Virus record (IMG/VR): IMGVR_UViG_3300020582_000008
Coordinates: 1-64,000 of that record
Strand: one strand, 5' to 3'
Length of the DNA stretch: 64,000 nt
DNA from: a virus
Below, piece by piece: positions 56,804 to 63,963 of this stretch (its first letter is position 1; every line of letters starts with the position of its first letter). The translations under genes were made by a program, and so were the position numbers. The notes under the pieces are model-generated. The model had not been told where the DNA came from. It saw only the letters and a program-made list of their open reading frames with translations, and searched no databases.

Positions 56804-56837
56804 ACGCCTGCCGACTTGTAACGGACAGGAGATACCA

Positions 56838-57632
56838 ATGGCGGACAACGACAATACCGGCTCTGCGACGGGGCAGGCCGCCGATGAAAAGAAGCGATTT
56901 CGGTCAGAAATCGAGTTTCCTTATGCCGATCTGCAAAGCGCCGTGGAACTCGCCCAAACCATTCATTCCAAAGCCGGATCGTCCTGCTCTGTGGACGAAT
57001 TGGCGGTTTGGATGGGCCAAACCGCCAGCGGCGGTACATTCCGAACGCGTTTAGGGGCAGCCCGCCTATTCGGCTTGATCGATACCGGCCAGGGGCGAGC
57101 AACCCTGACTCAGGCGGGTCGCGATGCGCTTGACAGTTCCGGGAAGGAAGGGGCCGCGCGCGTGGCGGCCTTCCTCAACGTCGAACTGTTCCGCGTCCTA
57201 TATGATCAGTTCAAAGGCAATCTGTTGCCACCGTCGCCCGCGATTGAACGCCAAATTGAGCAACTGGGTGTCTCGCCAAAGCAGAAAGAGCGGGCGCGGC
57301 AAACCTTCATGAAATCGGCGACCTATGCGGGCTTTATCGACCAAGCCACCGGCCGGTTTGTGAAGCCCGGAATCCCTCAACGGGAAGAAAGTACGACACA
57401 TCACGAAAGGACCGAAAAGGGTAACGGCGGGGGCGGTGACGGCACTGGCGAGCTAGAGCTAGACCCGTTGCTCATCGCGCTTCTGAAAAAAATTCCTAGC
57501 ACGGATAAAGGTTGGCCCGCCGCGCAACGTGTTCGCTGGTTCCGTACTTTCGCGATGAACGTGTCGCAAATCTATGACGGCGATGGCGAGCCGGTTGAAT
57601 TGGACATCGAGCTAGAGAGTACACCCAAGTAA
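56838..57632 (+). CDS. DUF5343-like protein with winged-helix segment
   Basis: 264 residues; AGGAG upstream. RSEIEFPYADLQSAVELAQTIHSKAGSSCSVDELAVWMGQTASGGTFRTRLGAARLFGLIDTGQGRATLTQAGRDAL is a winged-helix-like domain of the DUF5343 type found in bacterial chromosomes. The rest is helical (NVELFRVLYDQFKGNLLP...ARQTFMKSATYAGFID) with a Gly-rich linker and an acidic tail. It may regulate the element. Confidence 0.65.
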   Translation: MADNDNTGSATGQAADEKKRFRSEIEFPYADLQSAVELAQTIHSKAGSSCSVDELAVWMGQTASGGTFRTRLGAARLFGLIDTGQGRATLTQAGRDALDSSGKEGAARVAAFLNVELFRVLYDQFKGNLLPPSPAIERQIEQLGVSPKQKERARQTFMKSATYAGFIDQATGRFVKPGIPQREESTTHHERTEKGNGGGGDGTGELELDPLLIALLKKIPSTDKGWPAAQRVRWFRTFAMNVSQIYDGDGEPVELDIELESTPK

Positions 57633-57656
57633 AAGCGGCTGTTAGTTGGTAGAGCC

Positions 57657-58511
57657 ATGAACCGGATAGATGTACTCAGGGCATTGCACGTTCCAAATTC
57701 CTTTATCGGAGATGATCGTACATCTCGCGATAAAGGGCGCCACGGTGCCATTTACTACCCCCGAAGACTGAGTAGCCAAATTCTCATTGCTGTTGGTCTG
57801 TTGCTTGGAGGGTTCAACGGAGCCGTTGTCGCTCAAAGCGATCCGTTCATTGAAACTATCGACCAAGCGAAAAAGGCCGTCGGCCCCATTGTTTGTTTGA
57901 AAGAAAATCCCCCTGGCACTATCAATATCACGTTGATTGACGGAACTGCCTTCTTTATCGACGAGCGCGGCGTATTTCTCACCGCCTCTCATGTAGTTAA
58001 AGATTTTCTCCCAGGAGGAAATGTCGCTAGCTGCGACGCGGCCGCCATCTACGTCCCCATGGATAAATGGGGAACCAACAACGTCAGATGGTTCAAATTC
58101 ATTCCCGGAAAATGCATTCTGGGCGGCGATGTTGATATTGCCAAATGCAAGACCGTTGATGACATCACGGCTGCGGTCGATATTGTCGCTAAACCCAAGC
58201 ACTTTGTCCTGGACGACGAAACTAAACCCGACGGAACCGCTGTTGCCTTCACCGGCTTTCCGTTGAACGCGATTGTCCCATACACGTCCCGGGCAAATAT
58301 TCTCGCCTACCCGCCGAATAAGCCCGGGAATGACACCGTCCTGCTCGATAAAACCGCGTGGCCCGGCGCAAGCGGGAGTCCGCTCTATGACGTTAATCGC
58401 GAAATTGTGGGATTGATAATTCAGCGAGGCGATGGCGTCGCCGCCGGTCTGGCTGTAGCCGTCAATGCGCGCGCTATAAGCAGGTTTCTCAGCGAGTATC
58501 CCGAAAAATAG
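57657..58511 (+). CDS. trypsin-like serine protease
   Basis: 284 residues. After a hydrophobic stretch (QILIAVGLLLGGFNGAVVAQ, 41-60; signal or anchor) come GTAFFIDERGVFLTASHVVKDF with catalytic H112, D158 or D160 (GDVDIAKCK) and GASGSPLYD with S239. The fold and order match chymotrypsin/DegP-like trypsin domains without a PDZ. The target is unknown. It is the last gene of the element. Confidence 0.72.
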   Translation: MNRIDVLRALHVPNSFIGDDRTSRDKGRHGAIYYPRRLSSQILIAVGLLLGGFNGAVVAQSDPFIETIDQAKKAVGPIVCLKENPPGTINITLIDGTAFFIDERGVFLTASHVVKDFLPGGNVASCDAAAIYVPMDKWGTNNVRWFKFIPGKCILGGDVDIAKCKTVDDITAAVDIVAKPKHFVLDDETKPDGTAVAFTGFPLNAIVPYTSRANILAYPPNKPGNDTVLLDKTAWPGASGSPLYDVNREIVGLIIQRGDGVAAGLAVAVNARAISRFLSEYPEK

Positions 58512-58565
58512 CAGCGTTGCGATTGTCAGGGCGCAAGATCGATACATAGCGGTCCTCCAATCTGG

Positions 58566-58787
58566 TTATACGGTATCACGGTTTTGGGGTGGGTTAACGG
58601 GGGGTAGGGCGCCCCAAAAGGGGCCACCCGCAATTTCAAAAGGGACCAGTCGGGATGGAAAGGGGCCAGTACCCGTTGCCGGCAGATCGGTGCGATGGAT
58701 AAAAACGTCGCCGGTCCCATCGTCGCGGGTGATGAAGCCGTAGCCTTTCGTGTCGTTGAAAAACTTGACCTTGCCTGTGATTGCCAT
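58566..58787 (-). pseudogene. cold-shock-like protein truncated by the inserted element
   Basis: [37 protein letters not shown] is the RNA-binding part of a CspA-type protein (KGYGFI and VFIH are the RNP motifs). After 58672 the frame enters the element ([15 protein letters not shown]...). Rejoining the sequence at GTAC with the minus strand left of 55043 gives a 63-residue reading frame of normal Csp size. Confidence 0.7.
58616..58668. repeat. right end of the inserted element: three terminal repeats
   Basis: AAAAGGGGCCA (58616-58626), AAAAGGGACCA (58638-58648) and AAAGGGGCCA (58659-58668), all in one orientation, then GTAC at 58669-58672. Multiple TGGNCCCTTTT repeats are typical of IS21-family ends. 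Confidence 0.65.
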
Positions 58788-58816
58788 GATTGGCTCCTGT
58801 TTAAGCTACGAAAGTT

Positions 58817-59026
58817 TTAGTCTATTGCAACCGCGCGGTCGTAGTTGTCATCGGTGAGTTTCTTTACCACGAATGCGCCTTTGCCGCCGCATATATCGCA
58901 CCGAGCCGGCGCACAACAAAAGTCTGGATCATCATCACAGCCACATGCGCACGAATCTTCGAAACACCCGGCGATGGTTCCGTAGCCATCGCATTTCCAG
59001 CATTCAACCGACCATTTTGTCGTCAT
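58817..59026 (-). CDS. Cys-rich zinc-binding-like protein, 69 aa
   Basis: ECWKCDGYG, SCACGCDDDPDFCC and RCDICGGKGAF give at least 11 Cys, a DnaJ-like CxxCxGxG at each end. Similar small proteins occur in phages next to HNH genes. It overlaps the next upstream gene's stop (59023). Confidence 0.65.
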   Translation of the reverse strand: MTTKWSVECWKCDGYGTIAGCFEDSCACGCDDDPDFCCAPARCDICGGKGAFVVKKLTDDNYDRAVAID

Positions 59027-59457
59027 GACAACATCCCCGCCCGCGCCACAAACACGATGCTTCTCATCTTAACCAAATCCCCGCGCGCTGCATAGAGTCT
59101 TGTGCATACGTGCGGTGCGGAAATTCCGATGTCGTAGTAGAATTGCAACTCTCCGATTTTGTGTTGCTCGTTATGGTGTTCGAAACATCCGGGGAGAGTC
59201 CATCGATCGGCAGGTTTCTTTTGCATCCCGCCGCGCTTGCCGTGGGCTGCGCTCTGTTGCCGAACGTGCATGGCGAATCCGCAGGGCTCCATCGTGCACT
59301 TGATGCAGGGGAGTTGTCTTATCATGCCCAGATAAACCGGGTCGCGTTCTCCTACCTCTTTCAGTTTTATTTTCTTTGTCGTGTCGAAGGCGCGTTTGAG
59401 TAATTCGCCGGGGTGCGAGTCTTTGGGAGGGATACGTTGGGCTCGGTGGAGTGTCAT
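59023..59457 (-). CDS. HNH-type nuclease, DUF968/Rap-like
   Basis: 144 residues. DPVYLGMIRQLPCIKCTMEPCGFAMHVR has a CxxC metal site, and RWTLPGCFEHHNEQHKIGELQFYYDIG matches the DUF968/Rap-like HNH motif (WxLPxCxxHHxEQH). Such proteins resolve branched DNA or assist recombination. It lies in the early minus-strand operon. Confidence 0.8.
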   Translation of the reverse strand: MTLHRAQRIPPKDSHPGELLKRAFDTTKKIKLKEVGERDPVYLGMIRQLPCIKCTMEPCGFAMHVRQQSAAHGKRGGMQKKPADRWTLPGCFEHHNEQHKIGELQFYYDIGISAPHVCTRLYAARGDLVKMRSIVFVARAGMLS

Positions 59458-59460
59458 GAT

Positions 59461-59526
59461 GTTTGTTTGGTTAGACTGGCTACCTTGGCTGTCGCACTAC
59501 TGAGAGGGTTTTACGGCCATAGAGGT
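59461..59526. repeat. type-1 dispersed repeat, copy D (right side of cassette 3, minus gene)
   Basis: TTTGTTTGGTTAGACTGG then GCTACCTTGG...TTTTACGGCCATAGAGG. It encodes the SMAVKPSQ end and stop of the minus gene at 59497. Partner at 59797. Confidence 0.88.
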
Positions 59527-59787
59527 TTGTTCTGGGGCCACCTTCGCAATCGCCGCCTCTAACCGATTGTGGGAGTCCAAATACCGAGCATACGAAACGG
59601 TCCCGGCGCTTGCGATCATGAACTGCGCAGCCGCAAGCATTTCGGTAAGGTCGCGGGTATTGCGCAGCCCGATTGAAAGGATAGACCGCGCCGCCGCTTC
59701 GCCAAGCGGTCCTTCGTCAGCGTGAGCATCGGCCTGTTCCAGATAATTCAGGTCCGCCTCTAGTCTCGTGATAAGCTCCGCGCTCAT
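59497..59787 (-). CDS. hypothetical helical protein (cassette 3)
   Basis: 96 residues. The body is helical (ELITRLEADLNYLEQADAHADEGPLGEAAARSILSIGLRNTRDLTEMLAAAQFMIASAG) and ends PEQTSMAVKPSQ, the repeat-encoded tail. The 5' side is bounded by the other repeat copy, whose GGATAGAGAAA gives the ribosome site. Its function is unrelated to the other two cassette genes as far as visible. Confidence 0.65.
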   Translation of the reverse strand: MSAELITRLEADLNYLEQADAHADEGPLGEAAARSILSIGLRNTRDLTEMLAAAQFMIASAGTVSYARYLDSHNRLEAAIAKVAPEQTSMAVKPSQ

Positions 59788-59796
59788 TTTCTCTAT

Positions 59797-59856
59797 CCTC
59801 TATGGCCGTAAAATCTAGGCAGAATTATCGAGGGCCAAAGTAGCCAAGCTAAGCAA
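59797..59856. repeat. type-1 dispersed repeat, copy D' (inverted partner, 5' side of cassette 3)
   Basis: CCTCTATGGCCGTAAAATC...CAAAGTAGCCAAGCTAAGC. On the minus strand it precedes the cassette gene, and its outer TTAG gives the stop of the next gene (ERVA-stop at 59849). Confidence 0.85.
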
Positions 59857-60454
59857 CACGTTCCTTCGCGAAGTTCACAGCCGGCTCCGGGCAACGCCCG
59901 AGTTCTTTCAGCTTGCGGAAAAGTTCAAGTGCGGAGCGTGCGTCGCCACCGGCAGAGTGGGCGCCGTGTTGCTCGATCTTGAAATGCGCCATGGCCTCAG
60001 AGAGTTTCGGAAACTTAAAGCCTTTGCCATTGGCTTTTGGAATCTGGCAGATGTCCGTAAGCGCTCGCATGACACAGATATTCGGCGTCCGCTCGAAACG
60101 ATCATCCATGCCAGCGCGGCGCAGTTCTCCGCGCATGATTTTTGTGTCGTACTGACTGTTATGGCAGACGATGATCCGGCCGCGATCAACGGCGTCGGTA
60201 TAGGCTTGTAAGACGTGTGCGACCGGCAATCCTTTCTCCAACAAAAGCTCGTTCGGAAGGTGATTGATCGCGGCGACCTCGGGCGGCATCGTCCAGCCTT
60301 CGGGTTTGACCAACAAATCGACCACGCTTTCCTCTTCCAGATTTTCATCCACAAAGATCATCGCCAAGTGTGCGAGACGCGGTTGGCCTTCGGCGTCGGC
60401 GGGTTTTGAGAAATCGAACAACCCCGATGTTTCTGTGTCCAGGCAAACGTACAT
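59849..60454 (-). CDS. DnaQ-like 3'-5' exonuclease
   Basis: 201 residues. DEDDh order: CLDTETSG (D6, E8), HNSQYDTKIMRGEL (second Asp) and HSAGGDARSAL (His and third Asp). It removes 3' nucleotides, for proofreading, recombination or nucleotide recycling. Stop supplied by the type-1 repeat. Confidence 0.85.
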   Translation of the reverse strand: MYVCLDTETSGLFDFSKPADAEGQPRLAHLAMIFVDENLEEESVVDLLVKPEGWTMPPEVAAINHLPNELLLEKGLPVAHVLQAYTDAVDRGRIIVCHNSQYDTKIMRGELRRAGMDDRFERTPNICVMRALTDICQIPKANGKGFKFPKLSEAMAHFKIEQHGAHSAGGDARSALELFRKLKELGRCPEPAVNFAKERVA

Positions 60455-60468
60455 GACCGTTGCTCCCG

Positions 60469-60639
60469 TTAAACCATTCCCTGTGTCGCCAGATATTCTC
60501 CCAACGCGCGTCGTGCTGCGCCGAGATACGTGGCTTGTTCGTCGGCGCCGAGCGCATTCCAGTCTTGTCCGGCTTTCCGCGCCAGTTCGATGGCGTCTTC
60601 AAGTACGGCTTCCTGAAAAATGGACTGAGCCAAGTTCAT
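60469..60639 (-). CDS. small helical protein, 56 aa
   Basis: NLAQSIFQEAVLEDAIELARKAGQDWNALGADEQATYLGAARRALGEYLA is two helices. It directly follows the next gene's stop on the minus strand. Unknown. Confidence 0.5.
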   Translation of the reverse strand: MNLAQSIFQEAVLEDAIELARKAGQDWNALGADEQATYLGAARRALGEYLATQGMV

Positions 60640-60641
60640 TG

Positions 60642-60794
60642 TCACACCTTCTCAGGTATCGGATGATTGAGTACAAGATCGTCAATCGCCGCTTGCTCAG
60701 TGGGGCCGTAGCCGGCGGCATCTTCGATGCCGTCGTAATAAGCGCACCAATCAAACGCCCGTGACGGGATAGGCGGGAAGATATTTTCCGTCAT
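60642..60794 (-). CDS. 50-aa conserved phage protein, second copy of PPIPxRxFDW family
   Basis: ENIFPPIPSRAFDWCAYYDGIEDAAGYGPTEQAAIDDLVLNHP clearly matches the protein at 48036 (about half the residues identical by eye), so the phage carries two diverged copies in opposite operons. Unknown function. Confidence 0.65.
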   Translation of the reverse strand: MTENIFPPIPSRAFDWCAYYDGIEDAAGYGPTEQAAIDDLVLNHPIPEKV

Positions 60795-60798
60795 GATC

Positions 60799-61317
60799 TT
60801 ACGCATCGTCCTGTCCGAAGGTGGCCGCGTAAACGTTGCGGAGAGATTTTATCAGCGCCGTCATGCCTTCCTCAGTCATTTCGACGCGGCCGGTATCGAT
60901 CCAGTGCCCGGCAATTGCGCAGCAAAACATGCGTTCGCTATCGCGCGGCGCCGTGGGGCGATAGTAGCCGTTCTGCGGAACTTGTGGCGTCGTTTGCATG
61001 GGTGCCGCCGTCGTCAATGTAGCGCCGTTGCGCTGCGGCTCGCGGAATTCGGCGCCGTTGCGCATGGTGTCTGGCCGCTGGGTATAATTCACCTGCTCGG
61101 TTTGCGGCACGATACGCTTGACGCCGATGATATTCTTGAAGCCGTTCGGCGCCTCGGTGTACGCGACCTCATAGGTATTGTCCGCCTGGAATTCCTTGAT
61201 CCGATCCGCCTTGACCGGAAAGGTGGAATTGTCGGCGCCCTTGATGAAGCCGTATTGCTTGCCCTCTTTCGGCGGTCCAACGTAGGTGACTTCGATGGTT
61301 GCGGTTTGTGCGCTCAT
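60799..61317 (-). CDS. OB-fold-like protein, possible ssDNA-binding
   Basis: 172 residues; AAAGGAG upstream. The N-terminal ~65 residues (TIEVTYVGPPKEGKQYGFIKGADNSTFPVKADRIKEF...YTEAPNGFKNIIGVKRIV) look like an OB-fold. A Gln/Pro-rich linker leads to a helical end (VEMTEEGMTALIKSLRNVYAATFG). The location in a recombination operon supports nucleic-acid binding; the family is not named. Confidence 0.5.
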   Translation of the reverse strand: MSAQTATIEVTYVGPPKEGKQYGFIKGADNSTFPVKADRIKEFQADNTYEVAYTEAPNGFKNIIGVKRIVPQTEQVNYTQRPDTMRNGAEFREPQRNGATLTTAAPMQTTPQVPQNGYYRPTAPRDSERMFCCAIAGHWIDTGRVEMTEEGMTALIKSLRNVYAATFGQDDA

Positions 61318-61321
61318 GGTC

Positions 61322-62128
61322 TCACAGGCTCCTTTGATATTCTGATTTGACACCATCTGGCAGTTCGCCAGTAGCTTCGCGGAATCGCTTTGCATCCTTA
61401 ATAATCTGTTTCTTGAGATCATCCGAGCATCCCATGATGGTGATGGCTGCACAGGCGTCCTCCACGGTAAAGACCTCGGTGGTCCTCATGCTCAGGGCTT
61501 TGTTGCCCATAACCGAAGCGATGCGAACCGGGACGTTGCGCTCTGCGGTAGCTGCGGCGCGGTCGGTTTTCTGGAAGGCTTTGAACGCTTGGTCCGCATT
61601 AACAATGGCACCGCCCACGTCAGTCAGTTCGCCTTGCTCGGCGTTGTGGATGGCCTCTTGCTCGCGCGCCTCCGCTTCGCGGGCCTCGCGCTCAGTACGT
61701 TCGGCTTCCTCGCGCAACCGCTGCGCTTCCTTAAGCCGCGCGGCTTCGACGGCGTTGTTGTAGGCACTGAGCCGCGCCTTCACGGTCTCGTAAAGTCTGG
61801 TAAGAGCCCCGCCCGGATTTTTGTCGGTTTTCTCGCGGACAATTTCGTACTCGGCACGAATGGTTTTTAATTGTTCGTTGAGCGGCGCGGTTTTCGTGTC
61901 GCGTTCATCGCGGGCGGAAACTAGAGAGATTCTGGTGCGTTCCACCCACGCGGCTGCTACCTTGGCATCGTCAAAGCTCTCAACAACTGGATTATCCTGC
62001 ACATAGTCTGAAAGTTCGGCGATGGCTTCCTTGGCCAAGTCAAGCGGCCCAGGCGGATTGTTACCGCCCATTGCGAGGCGCGCGTTGGTTTGCTCGGCAA
62101 GGCGTTGGTGGTCGGTTCGGTCAAGCAT
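61322..62128 (-). CDS. coiled-coil early protein
   Basis: 268 residues. It opens MGGNNPPGPLDLAKEAIAELSDYV, has a long coiled coil (SLVSARDERDTKTAPLNEQLKTIRAEYEIVREKTD; LKEAQRLREEAERTEREAREAEAREQEA) and a C-terminal alpha/beta domain (VPVRIASVMGNKALSMRTTEVFTVEDACAAITIMGCS). Frequent in alphaproteobacterial prophages, unknown activity; possibly a recombination accessory. Confidence 0.6.
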   Translation of the reverse strand: MLDRTDHQRLAEQTNARLAMGGNNPPGPLDLAKEAIAELSDYVQDNPVVESFDDAKVAAAWVERTRISLVSARDERDTKTAPLNEQLKTIRAEYEIVREKTDKNPGGALTRLYETVKARLSAYNNAVEAARLKEAQRLREEAERTEREAREAEAREQEAIHNAEQGELTDVGGAIVNADQAFKAFQKTDRAAATAERNVPVRIASVMGNKALSMRTTEVFTVEDACAAITIMGCSDDLKKQIIKDAKRFREATGELPDGVKSEYQRSL

Positions 62129-62570
62129 GGTGTTCCTCGTACTCGTCATCTGCAGCATAGGCTTCGTACTCTTGCTCGGCTTCAACCGCCGCCGCGCAAC
62201 GCTCAAGCTCGAACGTGGCATCTCCCTCGATACCGCCGAAGAACCGACCCTCAAACACGCTGCGGTCGATAGTCTCCGACGTATTCGAAGCCGCTTCCTC
62301 CCCGACGATCTTCAAAACCCGATCCGCAATCCGCGCCCAATGGGTGAGAAAGTCCGCCAGGTCGCGGAATTGATCCGGCGCTGGTGAAACATCAAGCCTC
62401 GGCACGTACAGCCTCGCCAAAGCCTGCACGGCCTCCCGATGCACCGTGGCAATCGCGTTGTGTCTGGCGCCCGATGCCCTACGTAGCGTGGCGATAAGCT
62501 GTTGCGTGGCGTCGGTACGCTGCGGCTCGGTGAAAACCTCGAACTCGCCTCGGATGATATCGTCGCTCAT
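62121..62570 (-). CDS. hypothetical early protein, 149 aa
   Basis: Helical protein (TQQLIATLRRASGARHNAIATVHREAVQALARLYV...RDLADFLTHWARIADRVLKIV) with an acidic end EQEYEAYAADDEYEEHHA. Its stop overlaps the next gene's start. Unknown. Confidence 0.5.
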   Translation of the reverse strand: MSDDIIRGEFEVFTEPQRTDATQQLIATLRRASGARHNAIATVHREAVQALARLYVPRLDVSPAPDQFRDLADFLTHWARIADRVLKIVGEEAASNTSETIDRSVFEGRFFGGIEGDATFELERCAAAVEAEQEYEAYAADDEYEEHHA

Positions 62571-62626
62571 GGTCAGCCCCTATAGGTTGGTTGGAAAGGT
62601 CGATTTGGGTCACGGGTACGCTGTGG

Positions 62627-63007
62627 TTACGGTGCGGTCACCTTTTCATTTTCGGCTGCGGCCCGCGCTTTGATGGCTGCGATGCACAGTGCAATGGCGG
62701 CTGGTTTTTGTCGTCCGTCGAAGCCCGGCAGATTGGATTTTGGCGCGACCTCGGCGTACCAGCCGTCGCTAAAGCGTTCGACGCTTACGTAATAGCCTTC
62801 CGGGACTAACCTCATCGCTGCATCGATAGAACCTGTGTAAAGCGGCGGGGTCCAATGAAACGCTCCCTCGGGGTCTTTGAGGCCAGCGCGATATATATTC
62901 TCCGGCATTTTCGTCCAGCCAATCGACAACGCAATATCAAGATCAATCTGTCTGTCCCATTCAGTCGCTCGGCACAGAGCAACTAGGACTGAATTGTTCT
63001 TTTCCAT
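62627..63007 (-). CDS. hypothetical protein, 126 aa
   Basis: DIALSIGWTKMPENIYRAGLKDPEGAFHWTPPLYTGSIDAAMRLVPEGYYVSVERFSDGWYAEVA looks like the small 'hinge' proteins of many phages (pattern LDxxIAxxLGW...PPYTxSxDAA...LVP). These have no assigned function. ATG 63007 is chosen over 63064. Confidence 0.6.
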   Translation of the reverse strand: MEKNNSVLVALCRATEWDRQIDLDIALSIGWTKMPENIYRAGLKDPEGAFHWTPPLYTGSIDAAMRLVPEGYYVSVERFSDGWYAEVAPKSNLPGFDGRQKPAAIALCIAAIKARAAAENEKVTAP

Positions 63008-63025
63008 TTCACTCTCCCAAACCCC

Positions 63026-63070
63026 GTGTGACTTTCCGTGTCGTCTAGGCCAGTCCGTGATCAAGAATGA
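63026..63070. repeat. type-2 dispersed repeat, copy 3
   Basis: GTGTGACTTTCCGTG...CCAGTCCGTGATCAAGAATGA. It encodes the last residues (LILDHGLA-stop) of the minus gene at 63045 and ends just before the next gene's start. Confidence 0.75.
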
Positions 63071-63299
63071 GGCACACGCCTTCCTGACTGAGCAAATACC
63101 AAACTAAAACCCCGACATTGATCGCCAACAGAACGGCTAGCGCCAATGCTGTGTGTTCGTATTTCCTCTCCAACTCTTCCCGCTTAAGCTCCGCTCCCAA
63201 CAGCCGGGCATGGTTTTGCATCGGGTCGGAGTGCTGCGCTATGGCGAGTGCGTTGATTGCGGGGCGGTTGTCGCGTGGTCGAAGAGAAGAAAGGAACAT
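63045..63299 (-). CDS. small membrane protein, 84 aa
   Basis: A soluble head (LSSLRPRDNRPAINALAIAQHSDPMQNHARLLGAELKREELERKYEH) precedes one helix (TALALAVLLAINVGVLVWYLL). ATG 63299 is chosen. Its tail is from the type-2 repeat. Confidence 0.5.
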   Translation of the reverse strand: MFLSSLRPRDNRPAINALAIAQHSDPMQNHARLLGAELKREELERKYEHTALALAVLLAINVGVLVWYLLSQEGVCLILDHGLA

Positions 63300-63331
63300 G
63301 GCTGTCTCACGGAACTTTGTTAGTTTGCGAT

Positions 63332-63343
63332 ACCGGACTCGGT
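63332..63343. promoter_or_regulatory. type-3 palindromic motif ACCG-N4-CGGT
   Basis: ACCGGACTCGGT within TACCGGACTCGGTCAAC, in the 49-base gap between two minus-strand genes. Other copies: 468-479, 43921-43932, 48002-48013 and 49054-49066 (one base longer). It could be an operator shared by several operons. Confidence 0.5.
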
Positions 63344-63348
63344 CAACG

Positions 63349-63579
63349 TTACTCCAACGATTGTTCGATGTTGGAAACGGCCTCGTCCAGACTATCGACG
63401 GCGCTTTGCAGCGCGTCGGCGGCAGCCTCGGCACGCTGGCCTTTGTCGCCGCTTTGCATATTCTCGGGCATGTTGTCGAAATACTCTTGCTCTTCGGACT
63501 GAGCTTGTTCCAGGATGCCCTTGGCTTCCTCGATCAAAGCCGTGGCCTTTTCGATGTCCTTGCGCCTCGCGTCGTTCAT
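63349..63579 (-). CDS. small coiled-coil early protein, 76 aa
   Basis: DARRKDIEKATALIEEAKGILEQAQSEEQEYFDNMPENMQSGDKGQRAEAAADALQSAVDSLDEAVSNIEQSL is an acidic pair of helices with a short linker, a frequent first gene of phage early operons. It follows the promoter at 63606-63634. Confidence 0.6.
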   Translation of the reverse strand: MNDARRKDIEKATALIEEAKGILEQAQSEEQEYFDNMPENMQSGDKGQRAEAAADALQSAVDSLDEAVSNIEQSLE

Positions 63580-63593
63580 GGCTCAGTCCCCTT

Positions 63594-63634
63594 GTTCGAT
63601 AATTGAACCTAGCAAGGGCAATCTACCCCGTCAA
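63594..63634 (-). promoter_or_regulatory. minus-strand early promoter with overlapping operator
   Basis: On the minus strand TTGACG (63634-63629) and TAGGTT (63611-63606) are 17 bases apart. The near-palindrome GTTCGATAATTGAAC (63594-63608) covers the -10/+1 region and is a likely repressor site. It drives the 58.7-63.6 kb operon. Confidence 0.55.
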
Positions 63635-63682
63635 GGCGAGTAAGCCTCGTTATGTGTGGCAGAGTGTCGCACCTAATCGGAA

Positions 63683-63711
63683 TTGACCGCAAGGTAAAAG
63701 CCCCTCATACT
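63683..63711 (+). promoter_or_regulatory. plus-strand promoter of the repressor/Cro-like gene
   Basis: TTGACC (63683-63688) and CATACT (63706-63711) are 17 bases apart, and ATG 63718 lies 7 bases after the -10, so transcription would start at or within a base or two of the start codon: a leaderless mRNA. No ribosome site precedes the ATG. Confidence 0.5.
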
Positions 63712-63717
63712 CCGACC

Positions 63718-63963
63718 ATGGGAACAATCGCCCAACTCCTTGAATTGGCGCGGCTTTACGGCGCCGCAAAGGGCATAAGCCATTGGCGCGTAAGCCTTTT
63801 CGTCTTTAATGACGGGAAAAAGCTCGCCGCGCTCGAAAGGGGCAAGCGAATCACAACGGAACGGCTCGACGTGGCAATGCAGTGGTTTTCCGACAATTGG
63901 CCCGCTGGCGTGCCTTGGCCGGAAGGAATAGGGCGCCCCGCCGCACAAGAGGCCGCGGAATGA
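63718..63963 (+). CDS. small HTH-like regulator (repressor/Cro-like)
   Basis: 81 residues from ATG 63718 (open from 63652). GTIAQLLELARLYGAAKGISHWRVSLFVFNDGKKLAALERGKRITTERLDVAMQWFSDNWP resembles the small XRE-like regulators of rhizobial prophages, with the turn at SHWRVSLFVFNDGKKL. It is divergent from the early operon, so it is a candidate controller of the lysis-lysogeny choice. It overlaps the next gene. Confidence 0.55.
   Translation: MGTIAQLLELARLYGAAKGISHWRVSLFVFNDGKKLAALERGKRITTERLDVAMQWFSDNWPAGVPWPEGIGRPAAQEAAE

Larger units (their letters stand above)
55043..58668. mobile_element. 3.6-kb inserted element with IS21-like ends and GTAC duplication
   Basis: The ends are TGGCCCCTTT...AAAGGGGCCA in inverted orientation, flanked by GTAC on both sides (55039-55042 and 58669-58672). 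Joining the flanks restores an open frame for the interrupted cold-shock gene, which supports a simple insertion. Cargo: membrane protein, IS1-like transposase, tRNA, winged-helix-like protein and trypsin-like protease. No istA or istB gene is present, so if the ends are IS21-like they would need a transposase in trans. Confidence 0.6.

Noticed and set aside
57642-58547. Long minus-strand reading frame (301 aa) with a signal-like start
   Set aside because: It lies opposite the trypsin-like gene, whose catalytic motifs are clear; the minus sequence has no recognisable domain.
59908-60354. 148-aa minus-strand frame overlapping the exonuclease
   Set aside because: Same strand, shifted frame of the DnaQ-like gene, Ser/Arg/Cys-rich nonsense composition.
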